From CAYYHA01 sp964471535 (GTDB lineage: Bacteria; Myxococcota; Myxococcia; SLRQ01): a stretch of DNA of 7,822 nucleotides. A program made the position numbers and the translations under genes. Positions 6,247-7,822 of this stretch are shown piece by piece. The notes under the pieces are model-generated. The model saw only the letters and a list, made by a program, of their open reading frames with translations. It made no database searches and was not told where the DNA came from. The stretch lies in NCBI GenBank assembly GCA_964471535.1, contig CAYYHA010000205.1, positions 1-7,822 of the forward strand. Direction: 5' to 3'. The stretch's first letter is position 1. Each line of letters begins with the position of its first letter.

Positions 6247-6280
6247 GGCGCCTACCTATGCGCGCAGAGCGCGTGACAGG

Positions 6281-7531
6281 TCAAACCTCGTGGGGAGCGA
6301 CGCGGCGGGTGAGGCGACCGAGGCGGTCGTCTGCAGCCGACTCCGAGCGCGGGACGAGGCGACCTTCCTTGAACACCCTCCGCACACGGCCCAGCGCCCC
6401 GACGTCTTCGGTGGGATCCCCCTCCACTTCGACGAGATCGGCCCAGCAGCCGACCTCGATGCGCCCCCGGTCGGTGAGGCCGAGTGCCGCTGCGGCAGCG
6501 CCGGTGCACACGTGCACCGCCTCTGCCACCGGCAGGCCATGCTCCACCATCGCCGCGACCTCGGTGGCGAGCCCACCATGGGGGTTCAGCGGCGTGCCCC
6601 CGTCGGTGCCAGCGACGATGTGTGCGTCGGCCTCCACGGCGGCCTCGAACGAGGCCACGTGATCGGCAGCAGCGCGCTCCATCTTCTCGACGATGAACTC
6701 GGGGACCCCCCGTCCGCGGCCGGCGAGGATGCCTCGGGCCGCATTGAAGGTGGGGACCAGGGCGGTCTCGCTGCTGCCGAGGAGGCCCAGCGCCTGTTCG
6801 TCGAGCCAGATACCGTGTTCGATGGTGTCGACGCCCGCCACCAGCGACGCGACGATCCCTTGTGTGCCCTGGGCGTGGGACGCGATGCGGAGTCCCGCCG
6901 CTCGGGCGACGGCCACCGCCGCTGCGATCTCTGCCTCGCTCATCTGCTGGGCGCCAGGCTCCACACCCGGCGTCATCATGCCGCCGGTTGCGACGATCTT
7001 CACGCACTGGGCGCCGTGCTTGATCTCGTCTCGGACCGCATGGGTTACCTGATCCGGGCCATCCGCCTCCCGGCCGATGAAGTGGCCGTGGCCGCCGGTG
7101 ATGCATACGAGCCGCCCCGCTGCCACGACGTGCGGCCCTAGGAGCCGGCCCGCATCGATGAGTCGCCCGAGTTCCACGGCAATGCCGTGCACGCCGCCCA
7201 GGTCCCGCACCGTGGTCACGCCCGCGCTCAGGTGACGCTCGAGGGCACGGAGGGCATCGAGCGTGACCTCGACCGGCGATGCCTCCTGCACCCGGCGCCC
7301 GGGGTCGGAGCCGCCATCGAGGCACAGGTGCACGTGGGCATCGACGAGGCCGGGGAGGAGCACCCCCTCGCACTCGATGACTTGGGCGCCGCGGCGCTCC
7401 ACCCGCTCGAAGGGGCCCACCGCGGCGATGCGCCCCCCTTCGATGCGCACCCCGCCATTGCAGAGGGGGTCGTGGAGACTGCCGTCGTGGACACGCGGGG
7501 CTCGCAAGAGAAGCACGTGCCCTTTATACAC
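6281..7531 (-). CDS. Metal-dependent amidohydrolase (imidazolonepropionase/prolidase-like)
   Basis: 416 residues if begun at GTG 7531-7529. An in-frame GTG at 7516-7514, preceded by AAAGGG (7525-7520), would give 411 residues starting MLLLRAPRV and looks equally good. No signal peptide is present. The fold is a TIM-barrel hydrolase with flanking beta-sandwich. DAHVHL gives His66 and His68; Lys178 in VKIVATGG is the carbamylated metal bridge; His219 (SHAQG), His239 (IEHG) and Asp310 (GTDGG) complete the binuclear metal site. The C-terminal GRIEVGCWADLV (356-367) is the usual closing strand. Every metal ligand is present. Characterised relatives include imidazolonepropionase and several Xaa-Pro or Xaa-Arg/Lys dipeptidases, so hydrolysis of an amide, lactam or dipeptide is likely but the substrate is unknown. 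First gene of the operon with the dehydrogenase and ferredoxin; divergent from a probable peptide-binding lipoprotein. Confidence 0.92.
   Translation of the reverse strand: MYKGHVLLLRAPRVHDGSLHDPLCNGGVRIEGGRIAAVGPFERVERRGAQVIECEGVLLPGLVDAHVHLCLDGGSDPGRRVQEASPVEVTLDALRALERHLSAGVTTVRDLGGVHGIAVELGRLIDAGRLLGPHVVAAGRLVCITGGHGHFIGREADGPDQVTHAVRDEIKHGAQCVKIVATGGMMTPGVEPGAQQMSEAEIAAAVAVARAAGLRIASHAQGTQGIVASLVAGVDTIEHGIWLDEQALGLLGSSETALVPTFNAARGILAGRGRGVPEFIVEKMERAAADHVASFEAAVEADAHIVAGTDGGTPLNPHGGLATEVAAMVEHGLPVAEAVHVCTGAAAAALGLTDRGRIEVGCWADLVEVEGDPTEDVGALGRVRRVFKEGRLVPRSESAADDRLGRLTRRVAPHEV
7523..7528 (-). promoter_or_regulatory. Possible -10 box between the divergent amidohydrolase and solute-binding protein genes
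   Basis: The minus strand reads TATAAA (TTTATA on plus), the clearest AT-rich hexamer in the area. As a minus-strand -10 it would start transcription near 7516, which coincides with the second candidate GTG of the amidohydrolase and would make that mRNA leaderless or nearly so. No -35 is evident. Confidence 0.3.
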
Positions 7532-7540
7532 GGGGAGGCC

Positions 7541-7822
7541 ATGGCCCGCCGCCTCCTATGGATCTCCGCCTCGCTCCTGCTCGCAGCCTGTCCCCGCTCC
7601 GGGGGGCGCTCCCACGCCGACTCCGATGGAGCGCGGGATCCGGCCACCGCAGCGGAGGCCGCGCCGCCGCCGCCCGCTTCGACGGCGACCGAGGACGCCA
7701 AGGCCTGGCTCGAAGGACGGCTTCCGCCCTCGGTGCTCGCGGGCCCACCCAGAGAAGGCGGGCGGGCCGTCATCCGTGCCTACTACGAGCCGGCCTCCTT
7801 GAACCCCATCGCCGCCGACGAC
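7541..7822 (+). CDS. Probable ABC transporter solute-binding lipoprotein, family 5 type, N-terminal part (runs off the right edge)
   Basis: The frame opens with ATG 7541 and stays open for 94 codons to the window end, so the gene is partial. GGGGAGG (7532-7538) precedes the ATG with only 2 nt of spacing, unusually close. Residues 1-16 are a lipoprotein signal (MARR, then a hydrophobic stretch) ending LAAC, so Cys17 would be lipidated. A low-complexity linker rich in Ala, Pro and Ser follows (18-52). Then GGRAVIRAYYEPASLNPIAADD (73-94) resembles the start of family 5 solute-binding proteins, where GG, a beta-strand and a conserved SLNP segment open the mature domain. Such proteins bind peptides, nickel or sugars outside the membrane and deliver them to an ABC importer. 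With under 100 residues visible, the family call is moderate; the lipoprotein call is stronger. Confidence 0.65.
   Translation, partial: MARRLLWISASLLLAACPRSGGRSHADSDGARDPATAAEAAPPPPASTATEDAKAWLEGRLPPSVLAGPPREGGRAVIRAYYEPASLNPIAADD

Noticed and set aside
5248..6276. Plus-strand open frame of about 340 codons opposite the dehydrogenase
   Set aside because: Gly/Asp/His-rich antisense shadow; the minus strand shows the structural-zinc cysteines and the cofactor loop.
6245..7141. Plus-strand open frame of about 300 codons opposite the amidohydrolase
   Set aside because: No motif; the minus strand carries every amidohydrolase metal ligand.

Overview
The window is GC-rich, with genes tightly packed on both strands and GTG starts used alongside ATG. 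Two lipoproteins have low-complexity linkers after the lipobox. One of them joins a c-type cytochrome to a PHM-like copper monooxygenase, and a tricorn-type protease lies nearby. Together these suggest a deltaproteobacterial or Myxococcota-like genome. That placement is inferred from style and gene content; no marker gene is present.

Layout, left to right. (1) 1-730, minus: N-terminal 243 residues of a tricorn protease homolog, cut by the window edge. (2) 731-1028: about 300 bp without a credible gene, rich in inverted repeats; it would form the leader of the tricorn gene. (3) 1029-2300, minus: secreted lipoprotein with a mono-haem cytochrome c domain followed by a type II copper monooxygenase domain. 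(4) 2301-2477: divergent promoter region. (5) 2478-3929 and 3980-4777, plus: aldehyde dehydrogenase and enoyl-CoA hydratase/isomerase, a probable two-gene operon. (6) 4778-4924: convergent intergenic region with two strong palindromic structures ending in the same 9-base sequence. (7) 7531-4925, minus: amidohydrolase, then zinc-type medium-chain dehydrogenase/reductase, then seven-iron ferredoxin, separated by only 34 and 26 bp and so probably one operon. (8) 7541-7822, plus: N-terminus of a lipoprotein that looks like a family 5 (peptide/nickel type) ABC transporter solute-binding protein, starting only 9 bp from the outermost possible start of the divergent amidohydrolase.

How they may work together (inference). 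The aldehyde dehydrogenase and crotonase fit oxidation of an aldehyde or acyl-CoA intermediate. The facing operon supplies a reductase and a low-potential electron carrier. The amidohydrolase and the divergent solute-binding protein would fit import and hydrolysis of a peptide-like or amide substrate. The copper monooxygenase lipoprotein is probably an independent extracytoplasmic oxidase, with its cytochrome domain as built-in electron donor.

I found no CRISPR array, tRNA, rRNA, insertion sequence or phage gene. Most of the window is ordinary metabolism. The most distinctive items are the cytochrome-PHM fusion and the two structured intergenic regions.
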